Below the pieces are notes generated by a model. It saw only the letters and a list, made by a program, of their open reading frames with translations. It was not told the DNA's origin and did not search any database. Made by a program: the position numbers and the translations under genes. This document shows positions 7,531 to 13,236 of a DNA stretch of 13,236 bases, one piece after another; the first letter of the stretch is position 1, and each line of letters begins with the position of its first letter. Source of the DNA: an uncultured Gammaproteobacteria bacterium (lineage in GTDB: Bacteria > Pseudomonadota > Gammaproteobacteria > Acidiferrobacterales > CAJVXG01); NCBI GenBank assembly GCA_913009215.1, contig CAJVXG010000027.1:1-13236 (forward strand), read 5' to 3'.

Positions 7531-8047
7531 GGTCTGTCAGTAACGGTTCCAGTTCGGTCATGGCCCGCTCATAGACCTGACGCTTGAAAGTAATAATATG
7601 TTGCAGCGGGTACCAGTACTTCACCCAACACCATTCATCAAATTCCGGGCAGTCGGTACCATCCAGGCAAACATCATCGTCTTTTCCCAATAAGCGTAGC
7701 AAATACCATATTTGTTTTTGGCCCTTGATGGCCTGTGCCCGGACCGATCTGCGGTACCGCCTGGGAATATCATAATGCAACCAGTCGCTGGTGCACCCCA
7801 GGATAGCTATCTGTTGCGATTGCAATCCGACCTCCTCCATCAGTTCTCGATACATCGCTGTTTCGGTGGCCTCGTCCTGCTGGATGCCCCCCTGTGGAAA
7901 CTGCCAGTCACTGTGACCGGCACGTTTTGCCCATAACACCTGGCCTTGCTTATTGGATAGAATGATACCTACACAGGCGCGGTAGCCATCGCTATCTATA
8001 GAAGACGTCGTATTATTCTGCTTATCCCTAGAATCTGTTCTCACCAT
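7517..8047 (-). CDS. rppH: RNA pyrophosphohydrolase RppH (NudH), Nudix hydrolase
   Basis: RppH removes pyrophosphate from the 5' end of triphosphorylated transcripts, which opens them to RNase E-type decay. With this start it has 176 residues. The RppH core begins at IDSDGYRACVGI (about 17-28). WQFPQGG is followed by a full Nudix box (about 53-75, GX5EX7RELXEEXGL) with the metal-binding Glu71/Glu72, and SFKR-like TFKRQVY lies near the end. Most homologues start just before the DGYR motif; here the nearest in-frame ATG is 16 codons upstream of IDSDG, giving a slightly long N-terminus. A further in-frame TTG at 8095 overlaps the likely -10 region and is unlikely. The gene leads an overlapping cluster with the adaptor and RND pump. 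Confidence 0.92.
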   Translation of the reverse strand: MVRTDSRDKQNNTTSSIDSDGYRACVGIILSNKQGQVLWAKRAGHSDWQFPQGGIQQDEATETAMYRELMEEVGLQSQQIAILGCTSDWLHYDIPRRYRRSVRAQAIKGQKQIWYLLRLLGKDDDVCLDGTDCPEFDEWCWVKYWYPLQHIITFKRQVYERAMTELEPLLTDHVAK

Positions 8048-8083
8048 CCGGTTCCATGTCACTTGCCCATACGACTCAATAAC

Positions 8084-8111
8084 GGTATACACCAATGATA
8101 TCAGTCGGCAA
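8084..8111 (-). promoter_or_regulatory. Possible sigma70 promoter for rppH
   Basis: On the minus strand TTGCCG (8111-8106) and TATACC (8089-8084) are separated by 16 bases, each matching the consensus at four of six positions. Transcription would begin near 8077, leaving a leader of about 30 bases before the ATG at 8047. The -35 box directly abuts the left end of the MITE-like element at 8112. Confidence 0.4.
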
Positions 8112-8370
8112 ACACCTAGCCCGCATATTTCACGAAGGCGGACCCATTATTGTTTAATATGCTAGCATACAAGCGTAAACAACATTTATATTAGCTATTT
8201 CCAAAAAGTACACTTTGTCCTGTTCACGTTCAGGAACGTTCTGGCTTTGCATCTTGAACGATCCCTCTCAAACCATAGCTACAGCTATGCTTTTTCGAGC
8301 GATCGTCCAACCTGCCTTGCCAGCTTGCCCCGGAACGCGAACCCTTCATGAATTATGCGGGCTAGGGTGT
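8112..8370. mobile_element. MITE-like non-autonomous element with imperfect terminal inverted repeats
   Basis: The ends 8112-8138 and 8344-8370 are inverted copies of each other (ACACCTAGCCCGCATATTTC against ACACCCTAGCCCGCATAATT), differing by one indel and two substitutions over about 27 bases. Inside is a 12-base palindrome TATGCTAGCATA (8158-8169). There is also a long imperfect palindrome at about 8258-8308 centred on CATAGCTACAGCTATG. No open frame longer than a few dozen codons resembles a protein, so the element could only move with a transposase supplied elsewhere. The CCTAGCCC ends vaguely recall IS1380-type termini, but I am not certain of this. I see no flanking target duplication. 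It fills most of the divergent gap between rppH and the HAD gene. Confidence 0.6.
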
Positions 8371-8440
8371 CTGCTGTTGTTACGATTATGAATAATTTAC
8401 CTGATTTTACATTATATACACCCATTTCGGGATTGATGTC

Positions 8441-9091
8441 ATGAACCTGGCGATATTTGATCTGGACCACACCCTGCTCAATGGTGACAGCGATTATGCC
8501 TGGGGCCAATTCCTGGTAGAGCAAAACATCGTAGATGGTCAGGAATATGAAACTATCAATCGCAATTACTATGAGCAATACCGGCAAGGCACACTGGATA
8601 TTCTGGAATTTCTTGCCTTTGCGTTACAACCGTTGACACAGCATGATTTTGATACTCTGAATAACTGGCATCGGCAATTTATGCAACAAAAGATAGAGCC
8701 CATGATCAGTCAGGCGGCGCAAGCATTGGTGAACAAACATCGGCAACAGAGCGACACCCTTTTGATTATCACAGCAACCAACAGCTTTGTCACAGCACCA
8801 ATCGCCAGGGCCTTTGATATAGACAACATTATTGCCACTGAGCCTGAAATAAAAGACGGTCGATATACCGGCCGTGTCAGTGGCACGCCCTGCTTTCGTG
8901 AGGGCAAGGTGCAACGACTACAGGCATGGTTATCGTCACGCGATGAAGCCTTTGACCAAATCTGGTTTTATACCGATTCTCATAATGACTTGCCATTGCT
9001 GGAGCTGGTCGATCACCCGGTGGTCGTCAACCCGGACGACATCCTACGGCAGCACGCACAGGAGCAACGCTGGCCCATTATGACACTGTAA
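8441..9091 (+). CDS. HAD-superfamily phosphatase, subfamily IB (SerB-like; possible histidinol-phosphate phosphatase)
   Basis: This 216-residue cytosolic hydrolase has all four HAD motifs: DLDHT with nucleophile Asp7 and acid Asp9 (I), Thr111 in IITAT (II), Lys156 (III), and DSHND with Asp179/Asp183 (IV). A helical cap is inserted between motifs I and II, as in SerB-like enzymes. In Pseudomonas a homologous HAD gene neighbours rppH and, as I recall, acts as a histidinol-phosphate phosphatase; that role here is inferred from family and context. GGGA eight bases before the ATG is the ribosome-binding site. The gene is divergent from rppH, and a MITE-like element separates the two. Confidence 0.85.
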   Translation: MNLAIFDLDHTLLNGDSDYAWGQFLVEQNIVDGQEYETINRNYYEQYRQGTLDILEFLAFALQPLTQHDFDTLNNWHRQFMQQKIEPMISQAAQALVNKHRQQSDTLLIITATNSFVTAPIARAFDIDNIIATEPEIKDGRYTGRVSGTPCFREGKVQRLQAWLSSRDEAFDQIWFYTDSHNDLPLLELVDHPVVVNPDDILRQHAQEQRWPIMTL

Positions 9092-9120
9092 ATACAGGGG
9101 TTTTTATGAACCCTGCTAAA

Positions 9121-9149
9121 TTAACGGTCATTTGCCATCGTGGTATACT
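9121..9149 (+). promoter_or_regulatory. Likely sigma70 promoter for the GGDEF-EAL gene
   Basis: TTAACG (9121-9126) and TATACT (9144-9149) are separated by 17 bases, and the -10 box is preceded by TGG, giving an extended -10 element. It lies in the 121-base gap after the HAD stop codon and leaves an untranslated leader of about 57 bases. The regulator therefore probably has its own transcript. Confidence 0.6.
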
Positions 9150-9212
9150 GTGTAATTATTTGCCTGATATAGTAAGCCTGAACGCCATGTGATCATAGAG
9201 TAGTAGTTCTTC

Positions 9213-11621
9213 ATGGAAACGATATATAAAATAATACGTGGGCCGGCAACACTGCGTGCACGCATGGGCCTGGTAATCTCCCTGCTCATTCTCGTTACCA
9301 CCATAGTGGTAACGATTGCACTCGCTGCCCAAACCGCTCAAACACAAATCACCAACCAGAAAAGGCTGGTGAATGGTCTTGTCAGCCTGGTGGAACCCAC
9401 AGTAAAACATATGCTGACCCGTGGCGACACCAGCGAACTGAACAACTACATGAATCGATTTATCACTGATCCGGCAATTGCAGGTGTCCGCATCACTACC
9501 GCCTCTGGTATTGAATTGTATGAACATGTCGGACAGCAGGAATCGCCGAGCTGGATTACATACCTGTTGACTCAAACCAGATTTGATCGCGAATCGATAA
9601 AAAAGGATATCATTCATGCCGGCAAGGTTGTTGGTCGCATTGAGGTAGGCTTGTCGCACAAGCCACTGAACGACAGCATCAGTACCATTGTCATTAACGG
9701 AGCCCTGGTTTGTACTGTGCTGGTCATTATTTCTCTGCTGCTGGTCTATTCACTACTGGCCCGTTTTACCGCCCCCTTAAAACAATTGGCCAGGATTGCC
9801 CGCGAGGTGTCCCGGGGCAACTGGTCGCCTGAAATCAAGCTCATTGACTCTGGCAGCCGGGAGATTCAGGAACTCAACCAGGCCTTCAGGGACGGGTCGG
9901 CCGCCATGCTGCATTATATTCACAGCCTGGAAGAAACCCGGGAACTGCTTGAATTCAGCGAGAACAAATTGCGTACTCTTATTAATGGTATGCACGAAAT
10001 CCTGTTTGAACTCGATACCGAGGGTACCATCTGCTTTCTCAACCCGGTCTGGAAACGCCTGACCGGTGTCAGCGTGGAAAATACCCTGGGACGACCATTT
10101 CGTGAATTCCTGACGGAACAGGACATTATTAAGTTATTCTCGGAAAAATTTCTATCGCAGCTCTCTGTCAAAAACCGCGAGATCTGCATCAGTACCGATA
10201 ATGGTGATCCGATCTGGGTCACCCTGGAAGCCAGCGCACAATACGACGCCGATGGGAATTTCACGGGGGTGATCGGTACCCTGGGCGATATCACCGAAAG
10301 TGTTGAACTTAACAAGCTACTCAGCAAATACCAGGACGAGCTCTATAACATGTCGGTCACCGACCCGCTCACCGGCCTTTATAACCGTCGGCATTTTGAT
10401 ACCCGCCTTGAGGTCATATTGTCTGAGCAACTATTGCGCAAGCAATCGGTTTGTTTGATGCTCATTGATCTTGATGGATTTAAATTTATCAACGACACCT
10501 ATGGTCACCCCTTTGGTGACCAGGTATTAAAGACCACGGCCAATACCATAAAGCATTTTCTTGGTGATGACGGTTACCTGGCAAGACTGGCCGGCGACGA
10601 ATTTGCCGTCATCCTGAAAAACAAGGACATCAAGACCGCGGCCAGAAAAGCACACGACCTGCATGAACTTCTCAACCGCACTGAAGTCGCATTACCCGTA
10701 GGGCATATACAAATCCAGTGCAGCATTGGCATCGCCGAGGCGCCGTCACACGGCCAGAACGCACAGGACCTGATCACAGCTGCCGACGTCGCCCTGTACC
10801 AAAGCAAGCAACGTGGCCGCAATCGTGTGGAGGTATTGTCGCCTTCCATCAGCCGTGCCGTCATGTCGATCTTCCACCAGGGGTTCCAGTTACGCAACGC
10901 CCTGGAGGAAGGCAACATTGTCCCGGCGCTGCAGCCCATCTGCGACATCAAGACTGGTAAGCCGGTGGCCTACGAGGTATTGGCGCGCATGCGGCGAGGC
11001 AATGCCATCGTCGATGCCTCCGAGTTTATCGCCGTGGCCGAGGAACTGGGGCTGGCACGCGAGGTGGACCTGCACATCATCGGCCAGGCCCTACGCTACA
11101 CCAACAAGAATCAGGCGCTGTTCCTGAATATTAACCTGACGTCCTTTAATGACCGTAACTACATTAACGAGATCGTTGCACTATTAAAACCGGAGTGTGA
11201 AAGCGGGCGCAGCATCACCATAGAAATTACGGAGCGCGACAATGTTTCAATTACCGAGACTTTATTAAGGGACATTCACACCCTGCGGCAAATCGGCTGT
11301 AAGCTGGCATTGGACGATTTTGGCAGTGGTTTCTCCACTTATAATTTCCTGATCCAGTTTGAGCCGCAATACCTCAAGATTGAAGGCGCCTTTGTGTTGC
11401 GTATGCTGAGAAACGAGGCCGACCGCAAAATTGTGGAACACATTCACGAACTGGGTCAATCCTTTGGTATGACCACTATTGCCGAGAGCGTGGAAGACGA
11501 AAACAGCAGAAAAATGCTGCAAAAGATCGGTATCCATTGTGGACAGGGCATCCTGTTTGGCGGTGCGCAATTAATTCCAACCAATGCAAGCAACGATCCG
11601 GTCAAGGCCCTGTCCCGCTAA
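9213..11621 (+). CDS. Membrane-anchored PAS-GGDEF-EAL protein (cyclic-di-GMP signalling)
   Basis: This 802-residue protein is laid out as TM1 (about 18-40), a periplasmic sensor loop of about 115 residues, TM2 (about 157-183), HAMP (about 184-236), PAS (about 250-368), GGDEF (about 376-540) and EAL (about 552-790). The cyclase signature reads AGDEF (460-464), a variant often still active; no RxxD inhibitory site precedes it. The phosphodiesterase signature reads EVL (588-590) with the metal-binding Glu kept. Asn641, Glu671, Asp701/Asp702 in DDFGSG, Lys722, Glu758 and Gln778 are also present, but the usual KID is KIE (722-724). Both activities are therefore plausible, and the protein could switch between making and degrading c-di-GMP in response to a periplasmic signal. 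The ribosome-binding site is weak. The ligand is unknown. Confidence 0.92.
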   Translation: METIYKIIRGPATLRARMGLVISLLILVTTIVVTIALAAQTAQTQITNQKRLVNGLVSLVEPTVKHMLTRGDTSELNNYMNRFITDPAIAGVRITTASGIELYEHVGQQESPSWITYLLTQTRFDRESIKKDIIHAGKVVGRIEVGLSHKPLNDSISTIVINGALVCTVLVIISLLLVYSLLARFTAPLKQLARIAREVSRGNWSPEIKLIDSGSREIQELNQAFRDGSAAMLHYIHSLEETRELLEFSENKLRTLINGMHEILFELDTEGTICFLNPVWKRLTGVSVENTLGRPFREFLTEQDIIKLFSEKFLSQLSVKNREICISTDNGDPIWVTLEASAQYDADGNFTGVIGTLGDITESVELNKLLSKYQDELYNMSVTDPLTGLYNRRHFDTRLEVILSEQLLRKQSVCLMLIDLDGFKFINDTYGHPFGDQVLKTTANTIKHFLGDDGYLARLAGDEFAVILKNKDIKTAARKAHDLHELLNRTEVALPVGHIQIQCSIGIAEAPSHGQNAQDLITAADVALYQSKQRGRNRVEVLSPSISRAVMSIFHQGFQLRNALEEGNIVPALQPICDIKTGKPVAYEVLARMRRGNAIVDASEFIAVAEELGLAREVDLHIIGQALRYTNKNQALFLNINLTSFNDRNYINEIVALLKPECESGRSITIEITERDNVSITETLLRDIHTLRQIGCKLALDDFGSGFSTYNFLIQFEPQYLKIEGAFVLRMLRNEADRKIVEHIHELGQSFGMTTIAESVEDENSRKMLQKIGIHCGQGILFGGAQLIPTNASNDPVKALSR

Positions 11622-11653
11622 TTCAATGGCTTACCGGGCATGGTCTCCGGTGT

Positions 11654-11682
11654 TTGACAAACTCCATACGACTCCCTACATT
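11654..11682 (+). promoter_or_regulatory. Sigma70 promoter of the B12-riboswitch operon
   Basis: A perfect -35 TTGACA (11654-11659) is followed after exactly 17 bases by TACATT (11677-11682), which matches the -10 consensus at four of six positions. Transcription would start near 11689, just before the first stem of the riboswitch at 11692. That is where a riboswitch-only leader should begin. Confidence 0.75.
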
Positions 11683-11691
11683 GGACACCGC

Positions 11692-11836
11692 TTCAGGTGT
11701 TCCCTGGTCCCTGACCCGGGAATGAAACGGGAAGCCGGTGCACTGCAATTAAATTGATGTAGTAATTCCGGCGCTGCCCCCGCAACGGTAAGTGCGACAG
11801 TGTGTCACTGCGCACAAGCCCGGAGACCGGCCTGAA
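11692..11836 (+). promoter_or_regulatory. Cobalamin (adenosylcobalamin) riboswitch aptamer
   Basis: The closing stem P1 is TTCAGG (11692-11697) with CCTGAA (11831-11836). Inside are the hallmarks of the class in order: AGGTG, GGGAAGCCGGTG, the highly conserved GCTGCCCCCGCAACGGTAAG core (11773-11792), a CACTG box and AGCCCGGAGACCGGCC (about 11817-11832). It lies between a strong promoter and tonB, in the leader. Binding of coenzyme B12 is expected to lower expression of the downstream tonB-pduO genes. Confidence 0.96.
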
Positions 11837-11858
11837 ACCGTTGTACCCGTGTTGCGGT

Positions 11859-11937
11859 GGGCAGCATATGACGGGTGTTTCTTGCCTCTGTCATCTGCCC
11901 TGCCAATACCAGGCCACCCATCCCGATAAAGGGCAAG
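11859..11937 (+). promoter_or_regulatory. Probable expression platform of the cobalamin riboswitch
   Basis: GGGCAG..ATGAC (11859-11872) can pair with GTCATCTGCCC (11890-11900), the left strand carrying a 3-base bulge. In the loop of that hairpin, CTTGCCT (11881-11887) is complementary (one G-U pair) to GGGCAAG (11931-11937), the ribosome-binding region of tonB. There is no U-run, so control of translation start fits better than termination. This is inferred from pairing by eye. Confidence 0.45.
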
Positions 11938-12549
11938 ATGGAAACAATTAAACAAGCTGTGTCGAATAAACGCCTGTGGTTCTGGTTCGCCATTTCGCTA
12001 GCAGCGCATACTGCTTTTCTGCTTGTTGTCAACATGTCGGACGAGAAAATTACGTACATGAAATGGGGATCAACGGAACTGTCTGTCACCCTGCATCAAC
12101 AAAGTAGTAAAAAACATAAAAAACAGAAACCTGTCAAAGTGCTACAGGCCCACTCGGATGTCAGGATTGCCAAAGTTGTTCCTAACAGCACAAAACCGGC
12201 ATCCAAAGACCCGACTGGACAGAACTTTTCCAACACACGGTATAACTACCTCCTGGGGCAACTTCGAACCTCGCTGTCCCGGCACCTGAGCTACCCGGCC
12301 CTGGCCCGCAAGCAGGGATGGCAGGGTATTGTCACAGTTGGCCTGCGTATTGAGGCCGATGGTTTGTTAAAGAGAATCCGGATCCGACAAAGTTCCGGCT
12401 ATAACGTGCTTGATGACTCGGCCATCAATTCCTTGCGCAAGATCAAAAAACTGCGCACAGAAGAGCGACATTTTGATCGCCCACACCGACTTACCTTGCG
12501 TGTCGTCTATCAGTTAACGGATAACGGTTATGGGACATCGGCTTTCTAA
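11938..12549 (+). CDS. tonB: TonB-family energy transducer, riboswitch controlled
   Basis: TonB spans the periplasm and passes energy from the ExbB/ExbD motor to outer-membrane receptors. This 203-residue protein has a short cytoplasmic tail, one membrane helix (about 13-33) and the conserved Ser-x3-His pair (Ser20, His24) that contacts ExbB/ExbD. A periplasmic linker of about 65 residues is Lys-rich but has few prolines, unlike classical TonB. The C-terminal TonB domain (about 103-192) includes the YP at 119-120. I chose the ATG at 11938, preceded by AAAGGG; the in-frame ATG at 11875 would add 21 unrelated residues encoded by the riboswitch platform. Its place behind a cobalamin riboswitch and its 20-base overlap with an adenosyltransferase gene suggest dedicated vitamin B12 uptake. 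The receptor (BtuB-like) and ExbBD are not in the window. Confidence 0.87.
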   Translation: METIKQAVSNKRLWFWFAISLAAHTAFLLVVNMSDEKITYMKWGSTELSVTLHQQSSKKHKKQKPVKVLQAHSDVRIAKVVPNSTKPASKDPTGQNFSNTRYNYLLGQLRTSLSRHLSYPALARKQGWQGIVTVGLRIEADGLLKRIRIRQSSGYNVLDDSAINSLRKIKKLRTEERHFDRPHRLTLRVVYQLTDNGYGTSAF

Positions 12550-13081
12550 AATTTATACGCGTACCGGTGACGACGGCAGCACTGGCCTGAGCCAGAACAG
12601 GCGCCTGCCGAAAGACCATGGACGCATAGAGGCCATCGGCGCCGTCGATGAACTGAATGCCGCCATTGGTGTGGTGCTAACGGAAACCATAGCGGACAAG
12701 ATTTACTCGGCGCTTACCGAAGTGCAGCATCGTCTGTTTGACCTTGGCGGCGAGCTCAGCATTGAGGATCGGCAACTCATTACCGAAGACCATGTAGACG
12801 CGCTCGAAAAAACACTCGACAGCTTCAACGAAGAACTCGAACCCCTGAAGGAATTTATATTACCGGGAGGAGCAGTCTCTGCGGCCTATTGCCATCTGGC
12901 CCGCACCATTTGTCGTCGCGCCGAGAGGCGTTTATGCCGTCTTGCCCGGGAAGAAACCGTGTCGCCGGTGTTAATAAAATATATCAACCGACTGTCGGAC
13001 CTGCTGTTTGTGCTGGCACGATGCCTGAACCAACAGGCTGGAATGAAAGATGTATTATGGCTACCGGAAGAAAATAAATAA
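12530..13081 (+). CDS. pduO: PduO-type ATP:cob(I)alamin adenosyltransferase
   Basis: This enzyme transfers the 5'-deoxyadenosyl group of ATP to cob(I)alamin, making coenzyme B12. The 183-residue protein has the PduO/MMAB family motifs: an ATP-binding TRTGDDGSTGL (11-20), GAVDELNA (37-44), FILPGG (109-114), CRRAERR (128-134) and YINRLSDLLFVLAR (151-164). Length and N-terminus (HRLSKIYTRTGDDG) are normal for stand-alone PduO. The ATG lies 20 bases inside the end of tonB in another frame, so the two are translationally linked and both should be repressed by B12 through the riboswitch. Together they point to scavenging of corrinoids and their conversion to the active cofactor. A repeat element begins 5 bases after the stop codon; no terminator is seen. 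Confidence 0.95.
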   Translation: MGHRLSKIYTRTGDDGSTGLSQNRRLPKDHGRIEAIGAVDELNAAIGVVLTETIADKIYSALTEVQHRLFDLGGELSIEDRQLITEDHVDALEKTLDSFNEELEPLKEFILPGGAVSAAYCHLARTICRRAERRLCRLAREETVSPVLIKYINRLSDLLFVLARCLNQQAGMKDVLWLPEENK

Positions 13082-13085
13082 CCAA

Positions 13086-13135
13086 GGCTTCTCCGCAGAA
13101 ATCGTGGGTGATCAAACGTTTTTTTCAACGCAAAG
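13086..13135 (+). repeat. Dispersed repeat module A, right copy
   Basis: Same orientation as the copy at 1877-1926, with three C/T differences in 50 bases. It begins 5 bases after the pduO stop codon. Open frames here on the minus strand reproduce the same meaningless peptide as in the left copy, showing that they arise from the repeat. Confidence 0.85.
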
Positions 13136-13137
13136 AC

Positions 13138-13218
13138 GCAAAGACAAAACCTTAACGCAAAGGGTCGCTCTTGCGCATCCCTGCGCCCGCGACACTCGTA
13201 CGTCCATGTACATCGCGC
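13138..13218 (+). repeat. Dispersed repeat modules B and C, right copy
   Basis: Bases 13138-13163 are an exact reverse complement of 2048-2073, and 13154-13218 an exact reverse complement of 2088-2152 (65 of 65). In this copy modules A, B and C follow one another in one orientation, without the hairpin insert seen on the left. The last 18 bases (13219-13236) continue A-rich repeat sequence off the edge of the window. Confidence 0.85.
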
Positions 13219-13236
13219 GGAAACACAAAGAAAAGA

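Noticed and set aside
9095..9115. Hairpin CAGGGGTT/AACCCTG after the HAD gene as a terminator
   Set aside because: The stem has a bulge and is not followed by a T-run; it may slow transcription but cannot be called a terminator.
11631..11650. Short stem ACCGG/CCGGT after the GGDEF-EAL gene as a terminator
   Set aside because: Only five base pairs with a long loop, and the following T-run is too short.
11875..11937. Upstream in-frame start for TonB at 11875
   Set aside because: It lies in the riboswitch expression platform, and the extra residues do not resemble the short cytoplasmic tail of TonB.

Overview
The window looks like a chromosomal segment of a sulfur-oxidising gammaproteobacterium. 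The evidence is a SoxY/SoxZ thiosulfate-oxidation carrier pair, a gammaproteobacterial-type RppH with a SerB-like HAD phosphatase divergent from it (a pairing I recall from Pseudomonas), a short (unimodular) QueF, an RND efflux operon and a GGDEF/EAL regulator. The genus cannot be fixed from the sequence. No tRNA, rRNA, CRISPR array, phage gene, defence gene or intact transposase is visible.

Layout, left to right. (1) Bases 1-1826 (+): one uninterrupted frame entering from the left edge. It joins a QueF nitrile reductase (queuosine pathway) to a complete FGGY-family sugar kinase through a disordered linker with two polyproline runs, and ends at a clear terminator. (2) Bases 1877-2152: a non-coding patchwork of repeats and hairpins. 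Its modules recur at the right edge (13086-13236), one in the same and one in the opposite orientation. (3) Bases 2220-8047 (-): rppH, a periplasmic adaptor lipoprotein and an RND pump, overlapping by 14 and 8 bases and so probably translationally coupled, followed by soxY and soxZ. (4) Bases 8112-8370: a MITE-like element of about 259 bases with imperfect terminal inverted repeats, sitting in the divergent gap between rppH and the HAD phosphatase. (5) Bases 8441-11621 (+): the HAD phosphatase, then a membrane-anchored PAS-GGDEF-EAL protein with its own likely promoter. (6) Bases 11654-13081 (+): a promoter, a cobalamin riboswitch, tonB and a PduO-type cobalamin adenosyltransferase, forming a compact B12-responsive uptake/activation operon. 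The right-hand repeat starts 5 bases after its last stop codon.

How the genes work together. The riboswitch should shut off tonB-pduO when coenzyme B12 is plentiful; TonB would energise an outer-membrane corrinoid receptor encoded elsewhere, and PduO would adenosylate the imported corrinoid. SoxYZ would carry sulfur intermediates for Sox enzymes encoded elsewhere. The adaptor and RND pump need a TolC-type outer-membrane channel that is not in the window. The most unusual item is the QueF-FGGY fusion. The second is the modular repeat family, which is placed close behind stop codons and shows an inverted module. I found no multi-gene system that I would call new.
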